Below, in pieces: positions 1 to 11,035 of a stretch of DNA of 64,000 nucleotides. The stretch comes from Drosophila persimilis (taxonomy: Eukaryota; Arthropoda; Insecta; Diptera; Drosophilidae). The notes under the pieces are model-generated. The model saw only the letters and a program-made list of their open reading frames with translations, ran no database searches and had not been told where the DNA came from. Location of the stretch: positions 27,776,001-27,840,000 of the forward strand of contig NW_020825288.1 of the NCBI RefSeq assembly GCF_003286085.1. The letters run 5' to 3'. A program made the translations under genes and the position numbers. Positions within the stretch are counted from its first letter, which is position 1, and every line of letters begins with the position of its first letter.

Positions 1-1215
1 ATCTGTGAACTTTAAAATATATTTATCATAGCGGGATGGGTTCCATGCTGGGCACCGAAAATTATCACAAGAGTGGCCCGCACATTTGAACTTCGCGCCC
101 ATATTTCTACACGCACCTTACATTTACACCAAAAAATTATCTACGAATCTAAATAGGTTGTTATTTATTGCCGCTATTTTTCTTAGGGCGCAAAATTTAT
201 TTCTTACAGAAAAGACGACAGGTGGCTGTACGCCGCTAGGTGTGGCGTGTCTTCAATAATCCAATATCCGTTCACTTTTTCAGTTGCTCTAAAACTGTAA
301 GACGGAAAATTTAACTACGTGGAGAAATGGCGCTAGAGTAAGTAAATTTTGCCGCCAGAAGCGCACTTGTAGTTTCGGAAACATCCACGTCACGCTGTTC
401 GGTTCGTCGCGGCGCCACTGAGCCTGAGCCGTTACGGCTTGCATTTGTATTTGAATTTTGAGATGTTTGAGGAAACCCACGAAGGTCAAAGGGCTCTCAT
501 GCATTCTCACACACTTTTGCACTTGTTTTTTGGACCACTTCAATTACGTAATTTGCCTGTTAACCCAAATGCAATGTCCTTTCACAGAAACCAGAAGAAT
601 TCCCATTTATTTCGTCGACTTTTGGGCACACAACTTTCCATTTCCCACACTTTTCACTTTGTGCTTTGTCGCTACGACTAGAGCGGGACTCAAAAGGTGA
701 AGCGTTTGCCGTTGTTGCTGCGCCGAGTACAAAATGAGTTACAAATTATTAAGAGAGGCATGGACATGGACACGACCGCCCACACACAGACACACACTCA
801 CACACACACACACACTGGCAACAGTTTTTCCATACCGGCCGCAGGGAAAAAGGGGAAACTAATGGAAACAAGAAGTGGTTGGGGCTGGCCCCAGGAACGG
901 AAGTTGCCGCTACTGCCGCTGCTGCTGTTGCTGCCTCTGGCCTGGCTTTAGCTTTGGCCGCGGCTTTGGCCAACTTCAAGATGCTGCTGGGTCCGTCCTG
1001 CAACGTAGCACGAGGCACGAGCTTCACGAAGTAGCATGGGGCAGACCGGCAACCGGCACTCGCTTTTCACTTTCTTGGCACTTTATTTTAATTTTTGAGG
1101 CGTTCCAAAGTTTCCTCTTCAGTTTTTCCCAACACTTTTCCATGCCGGTCGTAGTTAGTTGTGGCTAAGTAGAAATTACTTCAGCATGCGGTTCGGGCTG
1201 CATACTTTTTTTCAG
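1..1215. other. Gene-free stretch, left edge
   Basis: No convincing coding region was seen. The stretch holds a CA-rich microsatellite (781-815) and a CTG/GCN-rich tract around 904-945. The short open frames around 289-1168 rest on low-complexity sequence or non-ATG starts and overlap each other in several frames, so I treat them as chance. The right end is a T-rich tract ending in a good splice acceptor at 1215. Confidence 0.6.
781..815. repeat. CA microsatellite
   Basis: Imperfect (CA)n tract interrupted by single G and T bases. It is read directly from the sequence and has no coding value. Confidence 0.9.
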
Positions 1216-1319
1216 GTCAACTGCCCAGCAAGAAAAAGATACAGGGAAGCGAGATAGTAGAGAGAGGCAGCGGCAGTCCCCAGGAGTACCCAAAGAGTAC
1301 GAAGAGTGCATGCTCTAAG
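1216..1319 (+). other. Candidate internal exon, gene unknown
   Basis: The 104-nt block is preceded by an eight-T tract ending in TTCAG and followed by a consensus donor (CTCTAAG then GTAATC). The frame that begins two bases in stays open for all 34 codons; it reads QLPSKKKIQGSEIV at the start and ends KSTKSACSK. It is Ser/Lys-rich and of unknown family. A second frame is open until a TAA overlapping the donor; the third has an internal stop. If coding, it would enter with one base carried over and leave in phase 0. It could equally be a non-coding leader exon or chance. No adjoining exon was found within several kb. Confidence 0.3.
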
Positions 1320-1425
1320 GTAATCCGTCCGCAGAAAAAGTGCATAATTAAGATCTCAACAGGAAGTTTTGTCCTTCACGGATTTATGTTTCCATGCGGA
1401 CAGCAAGACCCCATTTAGTTGTTCT

Positions 1426-1431
1426 TTTATT
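1426..1431 (-). terminator. Poly(A) signal AATAAA
   Basis: AATAAA on the minus strand, about 80 nt past the stop of the coiled-coil gene (1513-1866). It is the first canonical signal after that stop. Confidence 0.6.
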
Positions 1432-1512
1432 ATCATAACTTTTGGCCATAGAACTGAGATTAACAAGTTTTTTTTCTGCGTGTGGCTCAACGGGGGATCA
1501 GAAATAAGAAAG

Positions 1513-1866
1513 TTACTGCGGTAGCTGTGGTGCCTTAAGTTCCGACTCATTGCAGTGCTCGTCGATGTAGATGGTGGCTGCCTTGTAGAACCCTGTATCC
1601 TGCATATCCTGGCTCATGTCCAGGAAGGTCTTTAGAGTTTCCATGAGTTTGTTCAGCTCATGACGATCCTGTGACAGTAGCCACTGCAAGTCCTGCATCT
1701 TTGCCATTTGCTCGATTTTCTTGTGGGCTGCATCCTGCACGGCCAGAATCCTCTTCAGTTGATTCTCTTCGAAGAGGAGCTGCTGCTCATGAGATTCCTT
1801 GCGCTTTTGGAGGAAGCTGATGGCGTTGGTCAGCTTTTTTAGATCGTTTTTGCGTGGATCCTGCAT
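1513..1866 (-). CDS. Small coiled-coil protein, 117 aa, function unknown
   Basis: The protein starts MQDPRKNDLKKL and ends ELKAPQLPQ. It is hydrophilic and rich in Glu, Gln, Lys and Leu. Residues about 5-95 look like a long helix with heptad-like leucine/isoleucine spacing, so a coiled coil is likely. I see no signal peptide, membrane segment or catalytic motif. I do not recognise the family. I chose the ATG at 1866 because a TATA-like box sits at 2039-2046 and no ATG occurs between the expected transcript start and 1866. An alternative is a spliced form: a GTAAGT donor at 1958-1963 and an acceptor ending at 1861 would join an upstream segment (1964-about 2011) in frame. That segment has no ATG of its own and reaches an in-frame stop, so it would need another exon. 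The reading frame is well supported; the exact N-terminus is not. Confidence 0.75.
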   Translation of the reverse strand: MQDPRKNDLKKLTNAISFLQKRKESHEQQLLFEENQLKRILAVQDAAHKKIEQMAKMQDLQWLLSQDRHELNKLMETLKTFLDMSQDMQDTGFYKAATIYIDEHCNESELKAPQLPQ

Positions 1867-2038
1867 TGAGAATTGTATAGCTTGTATATTGTCCAGGATT
1901 CTTAAATTTAATTTGATTTTCCACAATGATTATTGCTTCGAATTCGAAGCCAACTTGACTTACGAATATTTGATTGTTTGCCAGTCTAATTTGCTCTGAG
2001 AGAAGTTGCAAGTCCGGCGCAACTTATGAGCAAATGCA

Positions 2039-2046
2039 ATTTATAG
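2039..2046 (-). promoter_or_regulatory. TATA-like box
   Basis: CTATAAAT-type sequence on the minus strand. It would place transcription start near 2012, about 145 nt upstream of the ATG at 1866. No ATG lies in that leader. Confidence 0.4.
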
Positions 2047-2735
2047 TTTTCTTAAATTGCAATATAAAAAACTTTGGCATATAAAAACATTTTGCACTGA
2101 AACCGAGAAAACTCCAACAAAACTAACTTTTTAGTAACCTCCGCAAACGCCCCTTTCCCCGTAACGCATGGGGCCAAAAGAAAATAAGTTGAACTGTAAT
2201 CAAGGTAGCAAACAGACACATGAACATACGAGTATAAGTATAAAACAGGGACGATAAAACTCCAAAGAGTTCGAATTGTTGGACAGCCAAAAGAGGAATC
2301 AAAATTCGTGAGGGATCGATGCGGAAAGTAACCCAGAGATTGGGAAATTGGAATTGGAATTGTAAAAATACTTACTTGCCATCTCAAATTAGATGGAAAT
2401 TGTGGAGCTTATCCTTCTTAATTCGCCCTTTTTCCAGGGACAGGAACATCAGTAGTGGCACAGCCATCACACACACCACACATGGAAATCAGGAAATGAC
2501 AGAATGCAGAGTGTGGAGTGCATAAATACAATTTATGTATGCAAGTTTTATGTTTTTTGCACCCTTTCTTTGCTCTGTCGGGGCTCTCTCTGTGGAGGTC
2601 TGGCTCTGTGTGGCTGTGGCTGTGGCTGTGGCAGCTGGGGGCGTGGCAGCAGCCATAAAGCTAACAAATTGCTGACACAACATATGAATGACAATATATC
2701 AGCTGTGCGAACAGGCTGCAGCTGCAAGTGGATGC

Positions 2736-2774
2736 CTGTCTGTCTGTCTATCTGTCTTTCTAGCTGTCTGTCTG
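2736..2774. repeat. TGTC microsatellite
   Basis: (TGTC)n with TATC and TTTC variants, read directly. Confidence 0.85.
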
Positions 2775-5286
2775 GCAAAAATGGGACGAATGCCATGGCA
2801 TCACCGACTATTAAAATGATATTCCCAATTAGCTAAACTCTCTAGTACCCCATCCTCGAGGGCCATTTGTTGGTGTACTTTGGGTCCTTCAGTCTTCACG
2901 TTCCCACTCAACACGTTCAACACTTTCAGCATAAATTATCCTGTCAATTCCGAGACTCGAGGGGCAATTGAGAGGCACAGCCACGGCACAGAGAAAAAAC
3001 AACCTCAAATTATGTAGAAACTTAAAGCTTAAATTGATACAAGAGAATATCGCATCCTAGCACAAACAACAGATTTATGCATGTGTGGGATTTAGGTCAA
3101 GCGGAAAAATTCATTTCCGTTTTAGCCATTGAAATAGTGGACGCGGAGGAGGAGGGGCTGAGGGTCTGGCTGGTGTATGAAATTCTATAAAAAGCAAGGC
3201 CAACATTATGCAACATTTTTATTGAATTATCATTTGGCCAAGGCCTCATCTTGGGTTTAAAAGAGGTTTCAGCCTGAATGCTTTGTTCCTCAATGGTATA
3301 TACGCGTACAATGGATCCGTTGGAAGCCCCTCAACAGCACGCTCAATTAATCAAATTGACACTTGAATCACTTCGGACTCTATGGCCATCTCCAAGTTTT
3401 TTCCATACAGAGATGTATACACATATATTGGGAAATGAGAAACTGTTGGGATGTCTAAATATATATGTACGATTTATAGGGATATGTGGGCGAATAGCCA
3501 CAGTCGGGGGCTGCTTCCATTTGCCACTTTATCCGCACGAAGAGCGACAGACAAATGTTGTTTAATATGCGACGTTTGACTTTGTGGCCCATGGAAACAA
3601 AAAACAGGAAGTGCGAGTGGCTTGCGTGCGAATGGCATGGCATTGTGGTTGCTACTGCTGCTGCTGCTGCTGTCCTGTGGAGTGGGAAATGGGTGGCGCA
3701 CCTGACTCGAGGGGCACCTGTGCGAGTGTCTGTTCATGTGCGAGGAGGTAGCGTGTCCTGTGGTTGGCCAAAGGCCGAGGCGAGAGTCTGATGCAACTGA
3801 CATGTTCCTTCCTGTAGCTTAGAGGGGGAGCTTCGAGTGGCTTCTTAAACTATATTCTAACTGGGTTTGGCCCATGATTTATAGCTGAATTTATTTATTG
3901 ATAGAAACAGCTCCTATTTCCACCCAATTATGGTGGAAATGGTAGGCCTTCTGTATAGTTATCTGGTAGCTTGAACTGAAGAACGAATATTTGTACAACT
4001 TACATCATATATTATGGAGTTTTCAATTCGTTTTTCCATTCGTTAGTCACCTTCTGAGTAGTAGAAAAACGCTCTGGGACCATAATCAGTTCCACTTTAT
4101 TACAATTACCCTCCAGACATCTAATAATTAAGTGACTTTGTCATGTTTCAGCAGTTGCACATGACGAAATGAGTCCACAAATGAGAGGCATGCCTCGGGT
4201 CAACACCAACAGCTGGAGCTGTGTTCTTGAGTTGTATTCTAAATTGGGAAATTAACTTTTCGAGATATACTATAAGGACTTTCAGATGCAACAATCAGGC
4301 AGGCCATAAAGCAACACGAAACCACAAATCATAATCACCAGCAAACCCTGGGAGGCAGGGGAAATATTAATGGCATCGACTGACCAACTGGCCAAATAAT
4401 AATCAAGAGCGATTATACCGATTTGTCAAGGAGGGTGCAACTTCCACATTAAACAGCTAACGGGAAAGTTTAAAGAAACTAAAGGAGGAAGAAACTTTTA
4501 TAATTGATTGCCGGGGAATTTGTTTTGTGTTTAGTTGGTTCATAAAGAAAATAGAGTGATAAAATAAGAGAAAAATCCATTTAATTTCCTTCCTTTCTTG
4601 AGCTTTAAGCTGTTCTTTGGCGAATTTACATTTCCATTTGCGAATTTTCAGCACAAAAGATTTGATGCGAATGCATACACAGAGGCATAATCAGCCTATA
4701 TACACCTACATTAATGCGTATTAAGGACGCCCCTACACAAACACAAACACACACTCAAACACAAGAGCATAAGAGCTTACAACAGGGATTGCCTAAGAAA
4801 TCGTTACCTATTTAAGAGAGAAATCCTGTCACACACAAACACACACACAACTCTCCTTCACTCAGTCAAAGAAAAAACGGAAATAAATTACATCATGCGC
4901 CGATTCAAATGGGGAAAATAGAGTCAGTCAGGAAAACGGTGCTGATGGGAAAATAAATAGGATTGTGAATAAATCAAAATATACCCAGAGAATGGATATG
5001 GAAATTGGGAGTGAAATTGGGGTGTATCGTAAACTTTGAAGCCTGCGGGGAATTACAAAGTATTACGATGGCGAACCTTTGACTAATTACATTGAAATAC
5101 GTTTTTATTTGTCATTCAGCACTGTTCAGTATTCCGTCAGTTTCTGTCTGTCTATCTGCCTGCCCAGCAACTGCAAATGAGTGATGCTTGTATTATGCTT
5201 TACATATGACACTTCTTCGTGTTGGTATAGCGAAAGAAAACCTAATAAAAAAGGCAGAGGGAACCAGTAAGTAAGGTGGAACCTTA

Positions 5287-5440
5287 TTATACCCTGGCGG
5301 ATTGATCAGCTATATGATTTAGACATTTGCCTGGAATTCTTTATTGCTGGAGAAAGCATTTGCCAAGCTCGCGGGAAGATTTTTCTTTCCGTGATTTCGA
5401 AGTATCTGCGCAAAATTATAATACCCTTTTCAAGGGTATT
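5287..5440. mobile_element. Possible short non-autonomous element remnant
   Basis: A block bounded on the left by TTATTATACCCTGG and on the right by ATTATAATACCC, which runs into a perfect 9-bp inverted repeat (AATACCCTT, TTC spacer, AAGGGTATT, 5420-5440). ATACCC/GGGTAT ends are typical of abundant short Drosophila elements of the INE-1/DINE Helitron-like type. No coding capacity remains and I cannot see a target-site duplication. The family assignment is inference. Confidence 0.3.
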
Positions 5441-5717
5441 CCAAAAAGGAACAGCTAGGTGTTAAGCCGTTGGAGCTGTTGGATTGAGCCGCACAGCAGC
5501 AGCTGGTGGCGACACCTTGCAACAGTTGCGTTGCTCGCCGTGTTGCTTGCTAAGTGGGAGCGGAAGGCATTGGGAAAAAACCCGGTAAAGCTCACGTTGC
5601 TAATGCCATCATTTCCAGAGGTGTGTGTGTGTGTGAGACACCATTCTGCATACATATGGATTGTGGTTAAGCAATTTGCAGCAAACGAAATGAAAGTGCT
5701 AAGCGCATTGGCCGTCA

Positions 5718-5738
5718 GTCGAGTCGAGTCGAGTCGAG
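5718..5738. repeat. GTCGA pentamer repeat
   Basis: About four copies of GTCGA in tandem. Confidence 0.85.
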
Positions 5739-5889
5739 GCTCCGTGCTTCACACCCATTCTCCGATGGTCCTTGCATTGGAGAGTGTGTGCAGCAGGTGC
5801 GATATGGTAAAGCTGTCATATAGCTGGATGTGTCACTGTGTGTATGGGTGTGTAAGGTATCTGTGTCTGTGCTGAATGTATTTTTTTCC

Positions 5890-5891
<2 letters not shown>

Positions 5892-5925
<34 letters not shown>
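5892..5925. repeat. GCCA tetramer repeat
   Basis: About 8.5 uninterrupted copies of GCCA. It produces the artefactual Gln-Pro-Ala-Ser runs in the overlapping open frames. Confidence 0.95.
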
Positions 5926-8802
5926 TCTGTGGCTTGCGCTAAATTTCATAATTTTTACCAGCGTCTGCTGTGGCTCTTCCTGCTGCTGTTGCTCCTTCTC
6001 CTCCTTCTACCCTTGTCTGGTGTGTCTCCCAGTCACGTGTCATTCATATCGCGCCATAAACAAACCCAGAAGTCTCTGCTGTCCCCCCAATCTTTCTGGC
6101 TGCGCGACCGACCGCTGGCCTCGTTGGCATGGAGCATCGTTTGTTACCCGTCGACGCCACCGTTTTGCAACTTTGCCTTATTTCGATTTATTTTTATGGG
6201 AATTTTCTTGTGCATTTTGCTTTTGCATCTCTCTCCCTCTCTGTTTTTTTTCTCCTCTGTTTGGCTCTCAACCCTCGCCTCGCACTTGTTAACTGAAAAT
6301 ATTTTCTCATGCGTAAAATGCATGACAAGCGAAGCAGACACAGACGTTGACGCATTGAAATATGGCAGAAGGGGGAGGGCAGGTGGTTGCGCCACTGTGG
6401 GGTGGATATAAATGGGAAGGGCGATATCCCCCCCCAAAAGGTTATCGGCTTTGGCCTGCCATAAAGAACCTAAGAACCGCCGAAGAACGAAGTTTCGCAT
6501 TCCCCACAATTGACTTAATTGCATAACAAGACCAGACCGAAAAGAGAGAAAACGCGAATCTTTCAATTAAATATGCAACTGAAATCGAACCCATAAATAA
6601 ATGCAAAACAAAAGTACAATTTGCCGGAACGGAACAATATAAATTGTATAAATATTCAGCGGAAAAACTGCAAACACAATCGAAACTTTCACCGCAGTTT
6701 GAATATTTAAATGGCAGAACGAGAGCAAAAACAAGCGAACACAAAAACAAAAAAACAAAAATGAATATAATAAAATAAACAAGATAAAGTTGCATCCGAC
6801 GGTTATAAACAATAATTAAAAGGATCCCTTGGTCGGCGGCGGTAATAACCATCAGGCGGAAGATGGGGGCGGCACACAGGGCTCGTGAGGGAGGTAGTCA
6901 CTCCCCCTTTTCGGCCAACAAGTAATTACGGCTGGAATTCATTAACCCTTGACCCTGTGGTGATCCAGTGATAAGGCTGGCAGTTCGGGGAAAAGTTTCC
7001 TTTTTGTTACCCGCCATTGTGTTGATTTACAGAAAATAAGAGTTGCAGAGAAACAGCAGAAGCAGCAGCAGCCAGATGAGCCCATGTATGAATATGAATG
7101 AAGCCTGAATCATGCTCGAAAATCAGGGACTTGTAGGCCTTCCGTCGGCTTCAGATCGAGTACTGTGTGGTGAGGAAATCCTGCTTTGCCAGTGATTTAC
7201 CAAGGTTTAATATGCTGGTTGCAACAACTATCGGACTTTTCTAAAGGTATTAATGCAGCAAATACAAAACAAGGACAACCCACTCGTCGAGTATCTAAGT
7301 AGCCACTGGAGAGTCCTGGCAACAGAAATTGGAAAATTTCAAATGTTGGGCCGAGCAAAGTGAAATGGAAAAGGCGTTGAATATGAAGCAGAAACAGCAC
7401 TACTACTACAACGAGCAGGAGCAATCGTAGAAATGGCAGCAAGAGAGACTGCGGATGGGATGGGTAACAAATGTTTGCTGGACAATGTCCGAGGCCGGGC
7501 AAGAGTTTATCGCTGGACAAGTTTTATGTTAACACTGGCCGCAACAAGACCAGTGGCAATGGCAATGCCAGCCATTGGACAGCAGATGCTTGACTTTTTT
7601 TTGCCCATCTTTTTGTGGCTGCTTAGCTCCCAAATGTACCACAAATACCGAGCCAGAGCGGCAGTCCTGTCCTGTCCTGTCCTGTTCTGTGCCGATGCCT
7701 GTGCTGAGCAGAAAGTGCCCCCTGAGCCTGATAAGTAAATGAATGTTGCATACTTTGGGGCGCGCTGTTTACTGAAGATTTTCAATCATCAAGAAAGAGA
7801 AAGCAGGCCAAGAGGGTGTTATTAATGCTGCGTTATCAGTTGTCCAACCTCCCTCGCACTCCCACTCGTACACCCATTGACTGTAAATTTCCACGTTCTC
7901 TTCTCCATGGCCGCCACAAAATGCACAGCCGGAGCCGGAGCCGGAGCAGCACCAGCAGCAGCAGCAACCGACAACAGCAGCTGCTGGAGCTGGTGGAGCA
8001 GGCAGCGGATGCCTCTTCCGACGCTGGGGGATGCGATGCAGATTTCTGCCCCATGTTGGCATCGTCGCTGGCTGCATAAAAACCCAAAAATTAGCATAAT
8101 TTCAGGCACTCGGGCTGCGATGGCGCAACACTTGCGACCGCAGATAAGGCGCAAAATGAACGCAGCGCGTCTTTCCCATATGAGTATGTGTGTGTGTGGT
8201 ATGACTGTGTGCTGCGTGTGTGTGTGCCACAGTGTGTATGCGGTATCCACATGCATGCGTGTTGTGCGCGCTGTTCATCGCTTGTTATTTCGGGTGCGTT
8301 GTGTAAAAGTTGCGGCATGCGAAAGAGGCGCGGGCAGCGAGATACCGATAAATGGATACCCTAACTGAATCATGGGGGGTTTTCCCCATTCCATTTGGCT
8401 TTAAACAGATACCATATTTCATGAGTGAGGGTATTCAAAAGTCAGCTATCTCCAATAGCAGCTTTGTTCCTGTGTTTTTGTTTAGTTCGGCCACGAAGTT
8501 GACCCACTGCCGCACGAACAGGAGGACACAGGCACAGGGGCATTTCCATAAATGCACAACAGCGGCGAACGGCGAATGGCGAATGCCGTGGCGTAGCTTA
8601 AGATCCTGGACAACAAAAGTAACCTGCAGCAGAGCGGGAGTGGACCCCGAGAGTTCTGGGGCATAAGCCAGTGGGGGACAAATGATAATGTGGGCCGGGT
8701 GGCGTATGCTGATGTGCTGCATATGCATGAAGCTGTCTTTTGGGATTGGGTTTTACAGAGCGACGGCAACTTTCGATTCGAATATAATGCTCTGATAGTT
8801 TC

Positions 8803-8808
8803 TTTATT
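8803..8808 (-). terminator. Poly(A) signal AATAAA
   Basis: Minus-strand AATAAA 22 nt past the stop of the 8831-9406 gene. Confidence 0.7.
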
Positions 8809-8830
8809 GCATTAGTTAAGAGCTGGAACC

Positions 8831-9406
8831 CTACTCTAAATTGAAGAAGAGCTCAGAGTAGGACAAACGCAAGGCCGCCCACCATCCCATCTTGGCGAAT
8901 ATTTTGGAGATCTGCTTATAATAGCTCCAGTTCAAGTCAATCGTGACAGTGAATCGCAGCTCCAGGGCCTGGCGTCGAGGCGCAATCTGTTGGGGACTGA
9001 AGTAAGGCTGTGCTTCTCCCCAATGGCGGCCCATGGAGAACAATCCCAAGTTGAGTGGACCATCGTCTTCTTCGAAGTCCTCCAACTGAACTTCATCGTG
9101 CTCAGACTGCTGGTGGTCGATGTTGTTCAATAAAGAATGGGGGTTTATTTGTCTGATCGGGGCATCGCCTGCGCCTAAGTTGCGTGGTGCGTTTGGCCCA
9201 TCAAGATCAAAGTTCAAGATCTCATGCATAATGCGGAACTCCTCAGGTGGAAAATTTGGTCCTCGGCCAGCACGCACATGCAGGCCATCGCCAATCGTTA
9301 AGGCCTCTGTTGCCATGAGAAATGCTTCGCCATAATACCGAGAGATAAGTTCTCTGTAGCGACGATCGTTGATGTCTATTTGATGTATTTCCGGCGGTAG
9401 AGACAT
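8831..9406 (-). CDS. Orphan protein, 191 aa, possibly testis-expressed
   Basis: The ATG at 9406 opens MSLPPEIHQIDINDRRY and the frame ends YSELFFNLE. No family is recognised. The N-terminal half (about 1-75) mixes charged and aromatic residues. The middle has an acidic stretch (EVQLEDFEEDDGPLNLGL). The C-terminal 45 residues are hydrophobic/aromatic but not a clear membrane span. No signal peptide. The open frame continues upstream without ATG to the acceptor TTTCAG ending at 9429. A donor AAAG-GTACGA at 9491-9496 would define a 68-nt leader intron, a normal fly size. The predicted first exon carries a near-match to the Mst(3)CGP translational control element at 9529-9540. A canonical poly(A) signal follows closely. 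Codon use is typical of fly genes, unlike the flanks. The coding call is fairly secure; the function is unknown. Confidence 0.75.
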   Translation of the reverse strand: MSLPPEIHQIDINDRRYRELISRYYGEAFLMATEALTIGDGLHVRAGRGPNFPPEEFRIMHEILNFDLDGPNAPRNLGAGDAPIRQINPHSLLNNIDHQQSEHDEVQLEDFEEDDGPLNLGLFSMGRHWGEAQPYFSPQQIAPRRQALELRFTVTIDLNWSYYKQISKIFAKMGWWAALRLSYSELFFNLE

Positions 9407-9528
9407 TAGGGATGGACTTTGCAACAGACTGAAATTTTAATACCAACGTCTAAAAAGATACACCACACAGTAACTACAGAATTAAAACAGTCGTACCTTT
9501 CAGAAGAATTCAAAAAATAAACGGATAG

Positions 9529-9540
9529 AATTTTGGATGT
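9529..9540 (-). promoter_or_regulatory. Sequence like the Mst(3)CGP translational control element
   Basis: Minus strand reads ACATCCAAAATT, 11 of 12 positions matching the published consensus ACATCNAAATTT of sperm Mst(3)CGP messages. If the 68-nt leader intron (9429-9496) is real, it lies about 54 nt from the ATG in the mature message and could be near the transcript start, where this element acts. One-mismatch matches occur by chance about once per window this size, so location is the main support. Confidence 0.35.
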
Positions 9541-10962
9541 GATGATAAGCCACAACGGACAATTTACTACAATTTCCAGATACTCGTACCTCTGGAATGG
9601 CAGAAAAATAAAACGTTGACATGTTTGAACAAGAATTTCATTGGTAGATTGATATCTATGTTGGTTGGGGAATGTAATTCCCAAAACAAGTCCAATTAAC
9701 ATTGATGAGGCATATGGGTGTCCTCGGATTGCTGGTTTGCTCATTCGCGTGGAAATCCATATGACCCTGATTAGGCGTTTCGACTTGGATGCCACCCAGC
9801 CACAGTAAAGCTCAAATTGGAGCCCTTTCTGGCTCCTGCTGGTGCTAGCTCTGCTGCTGCTGCTGCTGCTTCTCGAATTGCACGATGGGGCAATCCATTT
9901 GCATGCCACTCAGATACCATGCCTCCGTCGCCCGCCACCTCAGTCGATCTCTCACATTTCCCCCATCTCGACGTATTCCCAGCACTGCGTCATCAAGTTG
10001 TGCTTGTTCTGGCCACTGACTCACATGCAGGCTTCATGGGGATGCGAAGCCTTCATAATTCAGCGTTGAAAGTGGAAAAGTCGACTCGGAAAATGAATGA
10101 TGAAAATCAGTTCCCCAGGCATTTACCACTGGCATTCTAATACAAGTATACAATAAACAATTTTGCCTGGTTTTTCTGATTTCCAGAATGAATTGAGATG
10201 TCAGCAGTCAGCCCTTTTGCCACACTGCACTCCCGAGTGGTGGGAGCTCCCATTAATAATTGACTGTGCAGTGGAGAGTGGGCTCACAGGGCGTATGAGT
10301 GACTTGACTTGTAATCCACTTTGATTGGCTCCCTGCAACGCCCACTGCTCTGCACCACTGCAGTGACGGGCGTCCATTTATTTTGAGGCACTTGACACTA
10401 ATTAAAATCCCCTAGTTGGCTAATTTAAATGCTGCGACTGCGACTGACTCTCTTGCCTTGCCTTGACTACTTTTATTCTTCAGCTGCATTGGGGCAATTA
10501 CCCTGAGCATGTTGGCATAAATTAACTGCTTCCTTTGTCCCCATGGTACTTGAGTGTGTGTATGTGTGTGCGCTGCATGTTGCAAGTTTCCAGACTCAAC
10601 CTGAAGCAGAACCATTGTCGGACTCGGGGATCCTTCTCTCTTTGCGATTTCGTTTGGCATTTGCCATTAGCCCAGCTACCAAACAACAACACAAGTGTGT
10701 GCTGGTCTAGTGTATGTGTATCTGTGAGTTGTCTGTGTGCATGTCATCGGTAAGTCAAGCCCCCACTCCAGCGTCTACGCATTGCCATTAGCATGGCTGC
10801 GCTTGCTTGATTTTTTAATGAGGTCTTCTGCCTCCAGTCCCATCCACTCATCAAGCACATTCAGTTCTTTAACTCAGTGCCCCACCTGCTTTCCACATAC
10901 CCCGTAATGAGACAATGTTGCCTTTTTGTTGGGTTTTCGAAACTTGAAAGCTTTAATCCCTG
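9541..10962. other. Gene-free stretch
   Basis: Nothing coding is supported. A CTG run at about 9849-9870 and GT-rich DNA near 10554-10575 and 10692-10740 explain the short open frames seen here. Confidence 0.6.
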
Positions 10963-10968
10963 TTTATT
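10963..10968 (-). terminator. Poly(A) signal AATAAA
   Basis: Minus-strand AATAAA about 68 nt downstream of the Cys-Gly-Pro gene stop. Confidence 0.7.
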
Positions 10969-11035
10969 GTCGTCTCAAATTTAAGTTCGTGGTTCATGGT
11001 GCAGGCAGGTGTTGGACGGAGATCCTTCGATGGCA

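Larger units (their letters stand above)
2047..8802. other. Gene-free stretch of about 6.8 kb
   Basis: No gene could be supported. Contents are simple repeats: TGTC at 2736-2774, CTG near 3652-3674, CA/CAA near 4736-4850, GT at 5621-5636, GTCGA at 5718-5738, GCCA at 5892-5925, TCCTG at 7665-7685, GGAGCC/CAG near 7926-7975 and GT-rich at 8188-8226. There is also a possible mobile-element remnant at 5287-5440. Long open frames at 5830-6411 and 6442-6852 are low-complexity (poly-Leu, AT-rich) and are not credible proteins. Confidence 0.6.

Noticed and set aside
5830..6411. Plus-strand 193-codon frame
   Set aside because: Built on a GCCA repeat and a CTC/CTT tract giving poly-Leu; no coding-type codon choice.
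6442..6852. Minus-strand 136-codon hydrophobic frame
   Set aside because: The hydrophobic residues come from AAC/AAA-rich plus-strand DNA (Phe/Leu/Val on the complement). The other minus frame is also open and no homology is apparent.
8335..8450. ATACCC and GGGTAT pair as a second element remnant
   Set aside because: The ends do not pair convincingly and no hairpin or internal similarity to the 5287-5440 block is seen.
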